A stretch of 64,000 bases of DNA from Pseudomonas prosekii (GTDB lineage: Bacteria; Pseudomonadota; Gammaproteobacteria; Pseudomonadales; Pseudomonadaceae): positions 4,120,501-4,184,500 of the forward strand of contig NZ_LT629762.1 in the NCBI RefSeq assembly GCF_900105155.1, given 5' to 3'. Shown here piece after piece: positions 17,240 to 24,716 of the stretch. Every line of letters begins with the position of its first letter. Position 1 is the first letter of the stretch. The notes under the pieces were generated by a model, which ran no database searches, had not been told where the DNA came from, and was given only the letters and a program-made list of their open reading frames with translations. Position numbers and translations under genes: made by a program.

Positions 17240-18372
17240 GCCAAGCCGCGCTCGTCAATCCAAGCCTGCTCACATGGTCGCGTGAGCGCGCCGGCCTCTC
17301 CACCGAGCAGGTCGCTAAAAAGCTGCCAGTTAAACCGGATCGCGTCGAAGAGTGGGAGGCGGGCGAGGCCAAGCCAACATTCCTACAAGCGCAGAAGTGG
17401 GCGAGCCTCGCGCACATCCCGTTCGGCTTCCTGTTCCTCAAGCAACCTCCCGCCGAACAACTGCCGTTGCCGGACCTGCGCACCGTCGGTGGAATTGCTC
17501 CGCAACGTCCCAGTCTGGAACTGTTGGACACCGTGAGAGATTCCATTCGCAAACGAGACTGGTACCTGGAATACCTGCAACACCAAGAGCATCAGCCGCT
17601 GGCATTTGTCGGCCGTTTCAACAGCCGCTCCAGCGTCGCAGAAGTGGTGGCCGATATCCGCCAGACATTGGGCGTTCACCCCGACATCGCTCGACTGGAT
17701 TACGACAAGTACACCCGCGCCTTGATTGAAGCAGCAGAGGCGGCGGGCCTATTGGTCATGCGCAGCGGCATTGCGCTGGGCAGTACTCATCGCAAACTTG
17801 AAGTCAGCGAATTCCGCGGTTTTGCGATCAGCAATGTCTTCGCGCCAGTGGTATTTATTTATAGTTCCGATGCTCCCACTGCCAGGCTCTTCACCTTACT
17901 CCACGAACTTGCCCATATCTGGATAGGTAGCAGTGGCGTATCGGACGGAAACAGCGCAAATGGTCGTGACGAAGAACGATTCTGCAACGCAGTGGCCGGT
18001 GAGTTTCTCGCCCCTGAAGTCCAATTCCGCGCGCTGTGGAACGCAGAAATAGATTGGGAAGAGAACCTGGCGCCGCTAGCCACTCGGTTTCACATCAGTA
18101 AATTAGCGATCGGTCGCCGCGCCTGTGATTTGGGTTACATAAGCCAAGCACAATACAGCGCTTACTATCGAATGATCCTCAAGGCTTTCCAGAATGAAAA
18201 GGGTGGCGCGGGCGACTACTACCGTAACGCCACCGCAAAAAACAGTCCGCGCCTGAGCAAGGCAGTGCTGACTGAAGCAATGAGCGGCAGGATGCTGCTA
18301 CGCGAGGCAGGGAATTTGCTCGGTGTGCAACCTGCCAAATTAAGGACCCTCGCCAATAAGATCTCGGAATGA
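17236..18372 (+). CDS. XRE-family regulator with ImmA/IrrE metallopeptidase domain (probable antitoxin)
   Basis: A 378-residue protein. Residues about 9-60 form an XRE helix-turn-helix (RERAGLSTEQVAKKLPVKPDRVEEWEAG), and the middle holds an M78-type zinc protease motif HELAHIW near residue 223 with a downstream E in DEERFCNAVAGEFLAP. The C-terminal ~80 residues look like a further helical DNA-binding segment (EAMSGRMLLREAGNLLGVQPAKLRTLANK). Such proteins pair with DUF4411 toxins, whose gene overlaps the stop here by ATGA. It probably represses the operon and neutralises the toxin; whether the protease cleaves a repressor is unknown. Confidence 0.82.
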   Translation: MSQAALVNPSLLTWSRERAGLSTEQVAKKLPVKPDRVEEWEAGEAKPTFLQAQKWASLAHIPFGFLFLKQPPAEQLPLPDLRTVGGIAPQRPSLELLDTVRDSIRKRDWYLEYLQHQEHQPLAFVGRFNSRSSVAEVVADIRQTLGVHPDIARLDYDKYTRALIEAAEAAGLLVMRSGIALGSTHRKLEVSEFRGFAISNVFAPVVFIYSSDAPTARLFTLLHELAHIWIGSSGVSDGNSANGRDEERFCNAVAGEFLAPEVQFRALWNAEIDWEENLAPLATRFHISKLAIGRRACDLGYISQAQYSAYYRMILKAFQNEKGGAGDYYRNATAKNSPRLSKAVLTEAMSGRMLLREAGNLLGVQPAKLRTLANKISE

Positions 18373-18866
18373 ATCATTTACTCGACGCTAACACGCTGAT
18401 CGAAGCAAAGAATCGTTACTACGGGATGGCAATCTGTCCTGGATTTTGGCAATGGCTGTTACTCAAAAATGAAGCATTGGCGTTAGCCAGTATTACGCCG
18501 GTTATGGAAGAGCTGACCAAAGGCAATGACGATTTGGCGGGCTGGGCGAAAGGTAACTCCGGTTTCTTTCATTCCACTACAGATGAAGAGACGCAACTGG
18601 CCTTCGGGCAAATTGCCGAGCTTGTAGCAGATCGGGCGCACAGAATGAAAATCGGCGCCATGGAAGAGTTTTTAGCGGGTGCTGATCCCTGGCTGATTGC
18701 GAAAGCGATGACTACAGGGGCGGTGGTTGTTACGCATGAAGTATTAAATCTTGATGCGAAGCGAAAATTTATTATTCCCAATATTTGCAGGGAATTAGGT
18801 GTTGAGTTTCTGAATACGTTTGAGCTGTTGCACAGGCTTGAGGCCAGGTTTGTTTTGCCTGCTTGA
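18369..18866 (+). CDS. DUF4411 family PIN-like toxin
   Basis: A 165-residue PIN-like protein with the first acidic residue in LLDANTLIEAKN (residue 6), central acidic residues in EELTKGNDD, DPWLIAKAM near 117, and VVVTHE near 125, consistent with a metal-dependent RNase site. DUF4411 proteins are typically the toxin partner of XRE-ImmA/IrrE antitoxins, and the two genes overlap here by four bases. RNase activity is inferred from the family only. Confidence 0.78.
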   Translation: MNHLLDANTLIEAKNRYYGMAICPGFWQWLLLKNEALALASITPVMEELTKGNDDLAGWAKGNSGFFHSTTDEETQLAFGQIAELVADRAHRMKIGAMEEFLAGADPWLIAKAMTTGAVVVTHEVLNLDAKRKFIIPNICRELGVEFLNTFELLHRLEARFVLPA

Positions 18867-18960
18867 TATGGTTTGTATTTTTGCTGAGGTTTGTGTTACT
18901 TCGGTCAGCTGCCTGGTTTGCGCGATGGTTTAAGACACCATCGGCGCGATGAGGTGATTT

Positions 18961-19347
18961 ATGAGAAATGTGAGGGATCTCAGTTTGAACTATCCTCTAA
19001 GCCAAACCGAACTGACACGCGTCAGAGCCGCTCTATCAGAGCCGTTTAATGATTTTCCAGTTGATTACGACTACATCGCCGAGCAAGTCAGCGGAGTGGG
19101 CCATCAAACACTTTACGAAATCCTCTATTCAGAAGTGGCGCCCGTTTGCTTCACTAATATTGCGGCTGCAGTGCCTACTGTCTGGACCGGCTTCGATCCA
19201 GACTCGCTCAATGCGATGATCGAAGAAAGGCGTCTAGCCCGCGAGGATAATGGGTTCCGTAGGTTGTTTGATAAGGTGCTTGTACGCTGGCTGAAATATA
19301 ACTACGGGTATGTTTGGGCGGAGATTCTTAAAAGGTTAGAACAATAA
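18961..19347 (+). CDS. Small protein resembling DUF7079, possibly immunity-like
   Basis: A 128-residue predicted cytosolic protein, rich in helices (LSQTELTRVRAALSEPFNDFPVDYDYIAEQVSGVG near the start; WTGFDPDSLNAMIEERR near 80). The pattern recalls DUF7079 proteins, of which some look like immunity proteins, but this is a visual resemblance. A GAGGTG ribosome site precedes the ATG closely. No partner toxin gene is visible beside it. Confidence 0.5.
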   Translation: MRNVRDLSLNYPLSQTELTRVRAALSEPFNDFPVDYDYIAEQVSGVGHQTLYEILYSEVAPVCFTNIAAAVPTVWTGFDPDSLNAMIEERRLAREDNGFRRLFDKVLVRWLKYNYGYVWAEILKRLEQ

Positions 19348-19717
19348 TCCGTCCCGTTCTTGTATGTTGTGGTCTCCGGAAACCTGATCTTGGTATCGAA
19401 GAGAATATTCCTACCGCACTCTCGGACCCCCCCTGACAACAATTTCTACTTCACTATTCTAGGCTGCGCATAAGCGCGCTGTCTCGTCTGTCGCATCCGC
19501 TTTAAGCCCAGTGTTTATTGAGTTTTATATAACATGCGGATTTGACATAGTCATCAGGCTACGGCAGCATTCATCCAAATTGCGCCCGATCCTCTGGTGC
19601 TGGCTTAGTCCGGCATTACGTTCGGGCCTTCTTGTTTGTGGAACATGGAAGTTACCTACACTAGCCCCTCCAAAACTGTTCCGTACACACTCTGGCATGA
19701 GTCCATGCGGGTGCCAT
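19348..19717. other. Non-coding stretch
   Basis: A 370-base gap between converging genes. It has lower GC than the flanks, no clear terminator hairpin and no frame with a ribosome site. I see nothing recognisable. Confidence 0.5.
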
Positions 19718-20272
19718 CTATCTCGAAAACTCAAGAAGTTTGGCAAACACGCGAAGCCCGACATAGTCAGATGGATATTTATATAGACGTCGGTAGTAGC
19801 AATCCCAATAACTGATCATGCGTGCTTCCGTCGTTTGGAAGTACGCCTGATTATCCCGAACGAACCGACCGTAAAGCTCCGGGTCAAGCGTCGGCAGATG
19901 CGCCTCGACTGTCTCAAGAATCTGGATAACGTACTCACCCGTCAGCTGCATCACAAACGGAACCACCCATGCTTCACGGATTGAGATAACCCGTTCCAAA
20001 TGTTGTTGGCGCACATGGCCATCGTGGTGTCGCGTCAAAAGACAGGAATACAAAATGCTCTGAGTTTCAGTCAGGTGGGCAAAGACGCCGTCATAACTCT
20101 GGTCATAAACCCGGTAGGGAATGAATAACTCGTCTCTACCTACGCTGACCTGTATGAATCGATCCGTCGCCAATCGCGCCTGACGAAACCGGCCCATAAC
20201 CTGATCGAGAGCCTTCGCCTCTCGTTCAAGACAAGATGGAAACGCCCGTTGTGCAAGGGGCATGCTCACCAC
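19718..20272 (-). CDS. Hypothetical protein
   Basis: A 184-residue protein without signal peptide or membrane segment, rich in aromatic residues and arginine (RFIQVSVGRDELFIPYRVYDQSYDG near 40; YWDCYYRRLYKYPSDYVG near 155). It may start at GTG 20272, overlapping the upstream stop region, or at ATG 20263. It is coupled to the 110-residue gene upstream, so the pair probably act together. No family recognised. Confidence 0.55.
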   Translation of the reverse strand: MVSMPLAQRAFPSCLEREAKALDQVMGRFRQARLATDRFIQVSVGRDELFIPYRVYDQSYDGVFAHLTETQSILYSCLLTRHHDGHVRQQHLERVISIREAWVVPFVMQLTGEYVIQILETVEAHLPTLDPELYGRFVRDNQAYFQTTEARMISYWDCYYRRLYKYPSDYVGLRVFAKLLEFSR

Positions 20273-20598
20273 TGTATGTCTTTCAGATAGTCCTTTAACG
20301 CAACCAGCGGCGCCTCAAACTCCACCATCGTCCGCACATTACCAAAATCAGTAGCCAACCGATCCAACTCCCGACCCAGCGGCGTATCAACACCACCGAT
20401 AGCCTCCAGCGCCACACCAACACAATGCATCACCCGAAACCGAATCCCCTCAACATCCCCCCGCCGCACCAGCAACCCAAAAACCTCGCGCTCGTAATCA
20501 CTCATGATCGGATCGTCCCGCAGTATCGGGCTCCCATCCTCGGTCTCATAAGCCAGCTTAAGTGCGAAAAGGGCGACAGTTTCCAGCAGCAGTTCCAT
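20266..20598 (-). CDS. Hypothetical protein coupled to the downstream gene
   Basis: A 110-residue acidic, helical protein (starts MELLLETVALFALKLAY) with REVFGLLVRRGDVEGIRFRVMHCVGVALEAIGG in the middle. The ATG at 20598 was chosen because GAGGATT precedes it; an in-frame ATG at 20679 extends into a region with no ribosome site. It lies just outside the left end of the integrative element, so before integration it sat directly downstream of the tRNA-Leu gene. No family recognised. Confidence 0.55.
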   Translation of the reverse strand: MELLLETVALFALKLAYETEDGSPILRDDPIMSDYEREVFGLLVRRGDVEGIRFRVMHCVGVALEAIGGVDTPLGRELDRLATDFGNVRTMVEFEAPLVALKDYLKDIQW

Positions 20599-20720
20599 TG
20601 AGTGAATCCTCGATTTATCAGCCGAGCGGTTCAGGGGCGGGGTGCGCAAGCGAGACTTGAAAATCTCGCCGGCCAGCACCTCAGGGAGCGAATCACCGCC
20701 AATCCACTTTTCTACAGGCG

Positions 20721-20750
20721 AAAAAAAAGGCCTTGCAAAGCAAGACCTTT
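20721..20750 (-). terminator. Displaced terminator of tRNA-Leu
   Basis: On the minus strand AAAGGTCTTGC-TTT-GCAAGGCCTT and eight T residues follow directly after the duplicated tRNA 3' end at 20759-20776. This is where a tRNA terminator belongs, indicating that it was separated from the tRNA gene by the insertion. Confidence 0.75.
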
Positions 20751-20758
20751 CTTAATTT

Positions 20759-20776
20759 TGGTGCCCGAGGGAGACT
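20759..20776. repeat. Distal attachment-site copy
   Basis: TGGTGCCCGAGGGAGACT repeats the 3' end of the tRNA-Leu gene at 39412-39430, differing by one missing C. The displaced terminator lies immediately outside, which supports its identity as the distal att site. Confidence 0.8.
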
Positions 20777-20823
20777 GTAGGCATCCATATAATCCGTGGC
20801 TTGCAGCTAAGTTATGCACCTAG

Positions 20824-20842
20824 GGATACAAGCAGGGATACA
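20824..20842. repeat. Internal end repeat (possible integrase arm site)
   Basis: GGATACAAGCAGGGATACA occurs here, 48 bases inside the left att site, and again at 39278-39296, about 115 bases inside the right one, in the same orientation. Shared subterminal repeats are expected for integrase or excisionase arm sites. Confidence 0.6.
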
Positions 20843-20885
20843 AATTCAGTTTTGCTGCCCTGATGATGCCCGATCAGCTCGGTGC

Positions 20886-21794
20886 TTACCAGCTGAGTTC
20901 AGCGACCAGCCCGCAGATGAGGCGATGATCGGTGACGTTGAAATAAGTCGGATCTTGTTCGTCTTGCTCTCCGATGAAAAATGCGTAGGCGCGTTTTTTG
21001 GATTTGCTTTTTTTCTCCTTGATACCTTCCTCGCGCACGACCTCCATCTCATTCTGTACCTTCGTCCGTTTGTAATTGGACCACTGGGACCAACAGATGC
21101 GAAGCATGTATTTGCGCACTAGCTGTCGCTCGGAGTTCCATTCACCAGCAGAAAGCTGGATCACCAATGAATCATCTATTGCTTGAGCCTTTGCCCAGGC
21201 AAGCTCCGCATAGAAAACTTTTGAACGAGAAAATTGCTCGATGCCTGCGTTTGCAGCCCCCAATTTTTTAAAGGCAGTCAGATACGTCTTATCCTCGATC
21301 CCGGGAATGTCTAATGACATGTTTCTGTCGAAGGGGAAATTGATGAACGCACGACAAATCGGCCGGATCGTGTTGGACGGTCTTCGCCCGGCTGGCCTCG
21401 TCGTACCATCATCCGAATTGGTACGGGTGGTGCTCTTGCTACCAGTCTGTGCAGGTGACTTCGGCAAGGTAGGGTCTACTGAAGTACGTTCGTCCTTAAG
21501 GATCAATCTCGAAGGGGACAAGCCTGGGCTCGTTTCCAATTCATTGCGAACGCTGCCTTTGCGCCCGCTTGCAACCGTTTTCCGTTCCCCATCTACGTCG
21601 CAACCCTCTACATGATCCGTTTTAGGGAATAGGCTGAAGTGCGGCCGCTTTAGATTAGTTTTGAGATACGACGCCGGGTAAACGGGCTTCTTGCACCCGC
21701 TACATTCATAGCCATCCCGGTCAACGTGTGGAAGCATCCATAAGTCTTCAGCCTCTACAATTTCCTTTGTGTACCTATCCCGAGCTGATTCCAT
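20886..21794 (-). CDS. Unknown protein with CoiA-like zinc-finger motif
   Basis: A 302-residue protein. Near the N-terminus CSGCKKPVYP...RPHF...HVEGCD (about 32-66) has the C-x2-C / HF / H-x3-C spacing of zinc ribbons seen in CoiA-like proteins. A low-complexity Ser/Thr/Arg linker (about 80-145) leads to a C-terminal domain with LVIQLSAGEWNSERQLVRKYM and a Lys-rich patch (KEKKSKSKKRAYAFF). AlphaN-terminal start at 21794 lacks a strong ribosome site. It is the leftmost element gene, a typical cargo position; a nuclease or defence role is only a guess. Confidence 0.5.
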   Translation of the reverse strand: MESARDRYTKEIVEAEDLWMLPHVDRDGYECSGCKKPVYPASYLKTNLKRPHFSLFPKTDHVEGCDVDGERKTVASGRKGSVRNELETSPGLSPSRLILKDERTSVDPTLPKSPAQTGSKSTTRTNSDDGTTRPAGRRPSNTIRPICRAFINFPFDRNMSLDIPGIEDKTYLTAFKKLGAANAGIEQFSRSKVFYAELAWAKAQAIDDSLVIQLSAGEWNSERQLVRKYMLRICWSQWSNYKRTKVQNEMEVVREEGIKEKKSKSKKRAYAFFIGEQDEQDPTYFNVTDHRLICGLVAELSW

Positions 21795-21856
21795 CCTGCC
21801 TCTCCAAAAATCGTAGTCTTTCCGTAACTTAACATGCTTCAGTCCTACAAAAAGCT

Positions 21857-22276
21857 GCCGGGGCCCCTGAGGCTTTTATCTCAACACGGGGTCGGAAACC
21901 CGCGGGACTGCGTTAGTGGAAGGATTTCAAAGTTACTGAAATTTCAGCCATTGAAATCGAAAGAATTCTGCTGAAAAAAGGCCATCGTTACCGCACCGGT
22001 AACGATGGTCTTTTGTGTTGATGATTATGGACACCTTGGGCCGTCAACCGGTCAACCTGTCAACCAATGTAAAAAAATCAGCCCCTACCGAGATCACGCG
22101 GGTTCTTTGCCCCGTACCCATTCGAAATGCCCAGGGTCCCCAGCGAGCTACCAAGGGATAGGGCAAATGCACAGGTGAACAGCAGTTCACCGGGTTCACC
22201 TGTTCACTAAGCTGTGCACTTTTCCGCTAACACGATCACGCGGGTTTCCGACCCCGTGTCTCTCTCATTCGCTCAG
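21857..22276. repeat. Long interrupted inverted repeat flanking the putative origin
   Basis: CACGGGGTCGGAAACCCGCG and a CCGGGGCCCCTGAG arm (21857-21906) recur inverted at about 22230-22287. A further partial copy (GATCACGCGGGTT...CCCCGTACC) lies at 22095-22122 in direct orientation with the right arm. Confidence 0.7.
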
Positions 22277-22480
22277 GGGCCCCCGGCTTCTGAGGGAATA
22301 TCTTCGCTGGTGGAACGCGTTGCCTAAGGGGGGCGGGGCGGATGTACAGAAAACGACGTGTAACTGGTGTTACAGGTGTAGCGGTTCAATTCAAACTATT
22401 GATTTTATTGAATAAAGTAAGCGTTACACTTGCTCGCGCTTTCTGAGGTTCTCGGTGTAACAATTACAAAAGGTGTAACG
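21907..22480. promoter_or_regulatory. Putative replication origin: clustered iterons
   Basis: No convincing gene lies in 21795-22800. It holds a hairpin (CCATCGTTACCG/CGGTAACGATGG, 21987-22012), three tandem GTCAACC units (22038-22062), four GGTGAAC-type units in both orientations (22172-22207), and at least five GTGTAAC-type units (22356-22478) around an AT-rich patch. Phage P4 alpha binds GGTGAACAG iterons, and this element encodes an alpha-like primase-helicase. The call is an inference from repeat density and similarity. Confidence 0.55.
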
Positions 22481-22800
22481 TTTTTAGCTTGCGTGCTTAA
22501 TCGGACATGGTCCGCATCCGGTCCCACGGCACTGAGCGACTCATTGAGCGGACAGCCAAATACAGGTGCTTTTTGCTTTCTCTTCATACCTGATCGTGTT
22601 ACTGGCGGGCATGGCGCTGATCGATCAACCGAGCAAAACGAGATCTGTTCTCCCATCACGGATCGGCGGTAAGTCCAATTAATCCTACGAAGGTTATCTA
22701 TGCATCCCTATGGCCTTCTGCCGGCATTCATGGGGGCGGGCTGTACCGGGTATCATTTGCGATCTAAGGAATTGCACATACACAGAAAAGGAATCAAGGA

Positions 22801-24126
22801 TTGAGCGGCTACGTGCCAAACGCGCCCAAGGGCCTCCGCTACAGCGGTGTAGAACCTGAAGACACTCATGCCCGGCGTTGGGCTGAGTACAAGGACATTC
22901 CCACCAAAGACCACCCCAAACCAAACAGTTTGGGATGTGTGTTCGCCAAGAGCTGCGATCTGCCTGACGGTGTGATCGATCACAAAAAGCCGTCTGGCTT
23001 CATCCCTGTTGAGAAGGTAGGCAATTACGGTGAGTTAGCCATTCTCGGTGGCCATGAAACGGACGCACAGGGAAACATTCCACTCAAGAAAATCAGCGGT
23101 TCACTACCTGCAACGCTGGGAACACTTATTTTAGGCGGGGTTGCCGCATCAGCCGCTACTGTCTCCTGTGGTGGTTTGTGCACTGCTGGTGCTGCTGTAG
23201 CCACTGAATCTGCTGCAACTGGGGCGGCTGGTGGAACCGGGGTTCTCACTGCGGGTGTGGCTGCAGGTACTTTGGCAGGTATTGTTGCCATGATGTGGCC
23301 GTCGAGCCTGGGCGATAGCAGCCTGTATACAGACGAGCAGCTCAAATCCCTTAAAGAAGGCCGCACACGCGTTCGGATACATGTCGAACAGCAAGCAGAT
23401 GGCACCTTGAAGGGATACGGGTACAACACTCAGAAGCGCGCCGACTGGGAGATGATTCCGGTGGTGCAATTCGTTGAGCAAAGTTCTCAGCAGGTGGCAG
23501 ATTTTGGCAACGGGGTAACGCTGATTTGGACGCCAGCCATTGACCCATCCAGCACCTCAGGAATTCCACCGTTAGAGGGCGCACCCCAAACACCCCAAAT
23601 ATGGATTTATCCGCCTACGGAACAGGCAGATAACATCATCGTCAGCCCGATCTACCCCGATGAATACAAAGACTTCATCCTTGTGTTCCCGCCTGACTCC
23701 GGTATCTCGCCGCTATACATCGTTATCAGTGCCCGTCATGCGCCGGGGATAGCTACAGGGAGGGGCGAGGATGTAACAGGTGTCTGGCTCGCAGATGCTA
23801 GTGTCGGGCTAGGTGCGCCGATCCCTACGCGGATAGCGGACGCATTGCGAGGCCAAAGTTTCGGAACGTTCGATAGCTTCAGGCGGGCTTTTTGGAAAGC
23901 TGTAAGTAACGATCCGGAGTTACTCAGCCAACTGAGCGAGGACGATCAGGCGCGTGTGCTAACTGGTAATGCGCCTACGGTTCGATTCAGAGATTCGGTA
24001 GGAAAACGAGTGACGTTCGAAATACACCATGTCGAACGAATCGTAGACGGTGGGGCGGTGTACGACGCGGATAACTTGAGGGTGAATACTCCACGAAACC
24101 ACATTGACCTTCACAAGAGAAAGTAG
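22801..24126 (+). CDS. Short S-type pyocin-like HNH DNase
   Basis: A 441-residue bacteriocin-like protein. The N-terminal ~100 residues are polar, the next ~65 are Ala/Gly-rich and hydrophobic (near 105-165), a strand-rich pyocin-S-like domain follows (about 175-330), and the C-terminal ~110 are a colicin E-type HNH nuclease ending in FEIHHVERIVDGGAVYDADNLRVNTPRNHIDLHKRK-like order with HH, N and H-x3-H in place. The start is TTG with AAAAGGA eight bases before. At 441 residues it is shorter than E colicins or pyocins S1/S2, and no separate receptor-binding domain is evident. An immunity gene follows by seven bases. Confidence 0.82.
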   Translation: MSGYVPNAPKGLRYSGVEPEDTHARRWAEYKDIPTKDHPKPNSLGCVFAKSCDLPDGVIDHKKPSGFIPVEKVGNYGELAILGGHETDAQGNIPLKKISGSLPATLGTLILGGVAASAATVSCGGLCTAGAAVATESAATGAAGGTGVLTAGVAAGTLAGIVAMMWPSSLGDSSLYTDEQLKSLKEGRTRVRIHVEQQADGTLKGYGYNTQKRADWEMIPVVQFVEQSSQQVADFGNGVTLIWTPAIDPSSTSGIPPLEGAPQTPQIWIYPPTEQADNIIVSPIYPDEYKDFILVFPPDSGISPLYIVISARHAPGIATGRGEDVTGVWLADASVGLGAPIPTRIADALRGQSFGTFDSFRRAFWKAVSNDPELLSQLSEDDQARVLTGNAPTVRFRDSVGKRVTFEIHHVERIVDGGAVYDADNLRVNTPRNHIDLHKRK

Positions 24127-24133
24127 GCACAAC

Positions 24134-24388
24134 ATGGAAGATATTTCTGATTTTACCGAAGTCGAATTCATCGCCTTCATCAAAAACATACGAGTCGTTA
24201 ACAAGGGCGGCACGGACGATGAGCTAGGTGAATTGCTTGTGCAGTTCAGCAAGCTCGCGGGCCATCCAGATGGTTACGACCTTATTTTTCACCCAGAACC
24301 CGGTGCAGACAACTCTGCCGAAGGTATCACTAAGACGGTGAAGGAATGGCGCGCTGCTAACGGGCTATCGGCATTCAAAGAGGACTGA
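24134..24388 (+). CDS. Colicin E/pyocin DNase immunity protein (Im9-like)
   Basis: An 84-residue acidic protein. FTEVEFIAFIKNI near the start, LVQFSKLAGHPDGYDLIFHPEPGADNSAEGI in the middle and VKEWRAANGLSAFK at the end match the four-helix Im2/Im9 pattern, including the conserved helix III tyrosine pair equivalent (HPDGYDLIF). It should bind and block the HNH domain of the upstream pyocin. It is cotranscribed with it. Confidence 0.9.
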   Translation: MEDISDFTEVEFIAFIKNIRVVNKGGTDDELGELLVQFSKLAGHPDGYDLIFHPEPGADNSAEGITKTVKEWRAANGLSAFKED

Positions 24389-24716
24389 TTCAGATCCTGG
24401 CCCATTACGCGACGTTAGCTGCCAGACCACCCGGTAAATGCTGCGTTTATTCAGAAGGATTGCAACATGCACGGATTGGGGTAGGGCGCACTGGTGGCAA
24501 CAGCGGCAGCAGACAGTGCATTCACGCTCGCGTTAATGCACCCGATCCCCCTGCAAGGGAGGTGCATCCGTTTCGCGGACGACTCTCTGTCGCGACCGGC
24601 AGATAGCGGCCAATAACGGACAGTGACCGGTATTTGTGGTTTAGGAGCCGTTCGAATGCGCCGAACGTGGCAGGCCGAAATCGGCGAGAATTTTTTAATG
24701 GTGAAACGCGATCGAG
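24389..24716. other. Intergenic stretch with degenerate repeats
   Basis: A 328-base gap between the immunity gene and the convergent GGDEF-EAL gene. ATGCACGGATTGGGG at 24466 runs into TAG at once. The segment around 24585-24640 resembles a common Pseudomonas intergenic relic (GACTCTCTGTCGCGACCGGCAG). No terminator with a T-run is clear. Confidence 0.45.

Noticed and set aside
21907..22480. Iteron clusters considered as CRISPR
   Set aside because: Units are 7-9 bases, mixed in orientation and unevenly spaced, with no cas genes.
22430..22672. 80-codon plus-strand and 84-codon minus-strand frames beside the iterons
   Set aside because: They start within repeats, lack ribosome sites and mirror each other; probably chance.
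22741..22800. P-box (PrtN site) upstream of the pyocin
   Set aside because: ATTGCACATACACAG lacks the spaced GT repeats of the consensus.
24466..24600. Possible second immunity gene fragment after the pyocin
   Set aside because: The ATG frame hits a stop after five codons and no immunity-like sequence can be read in other frames.
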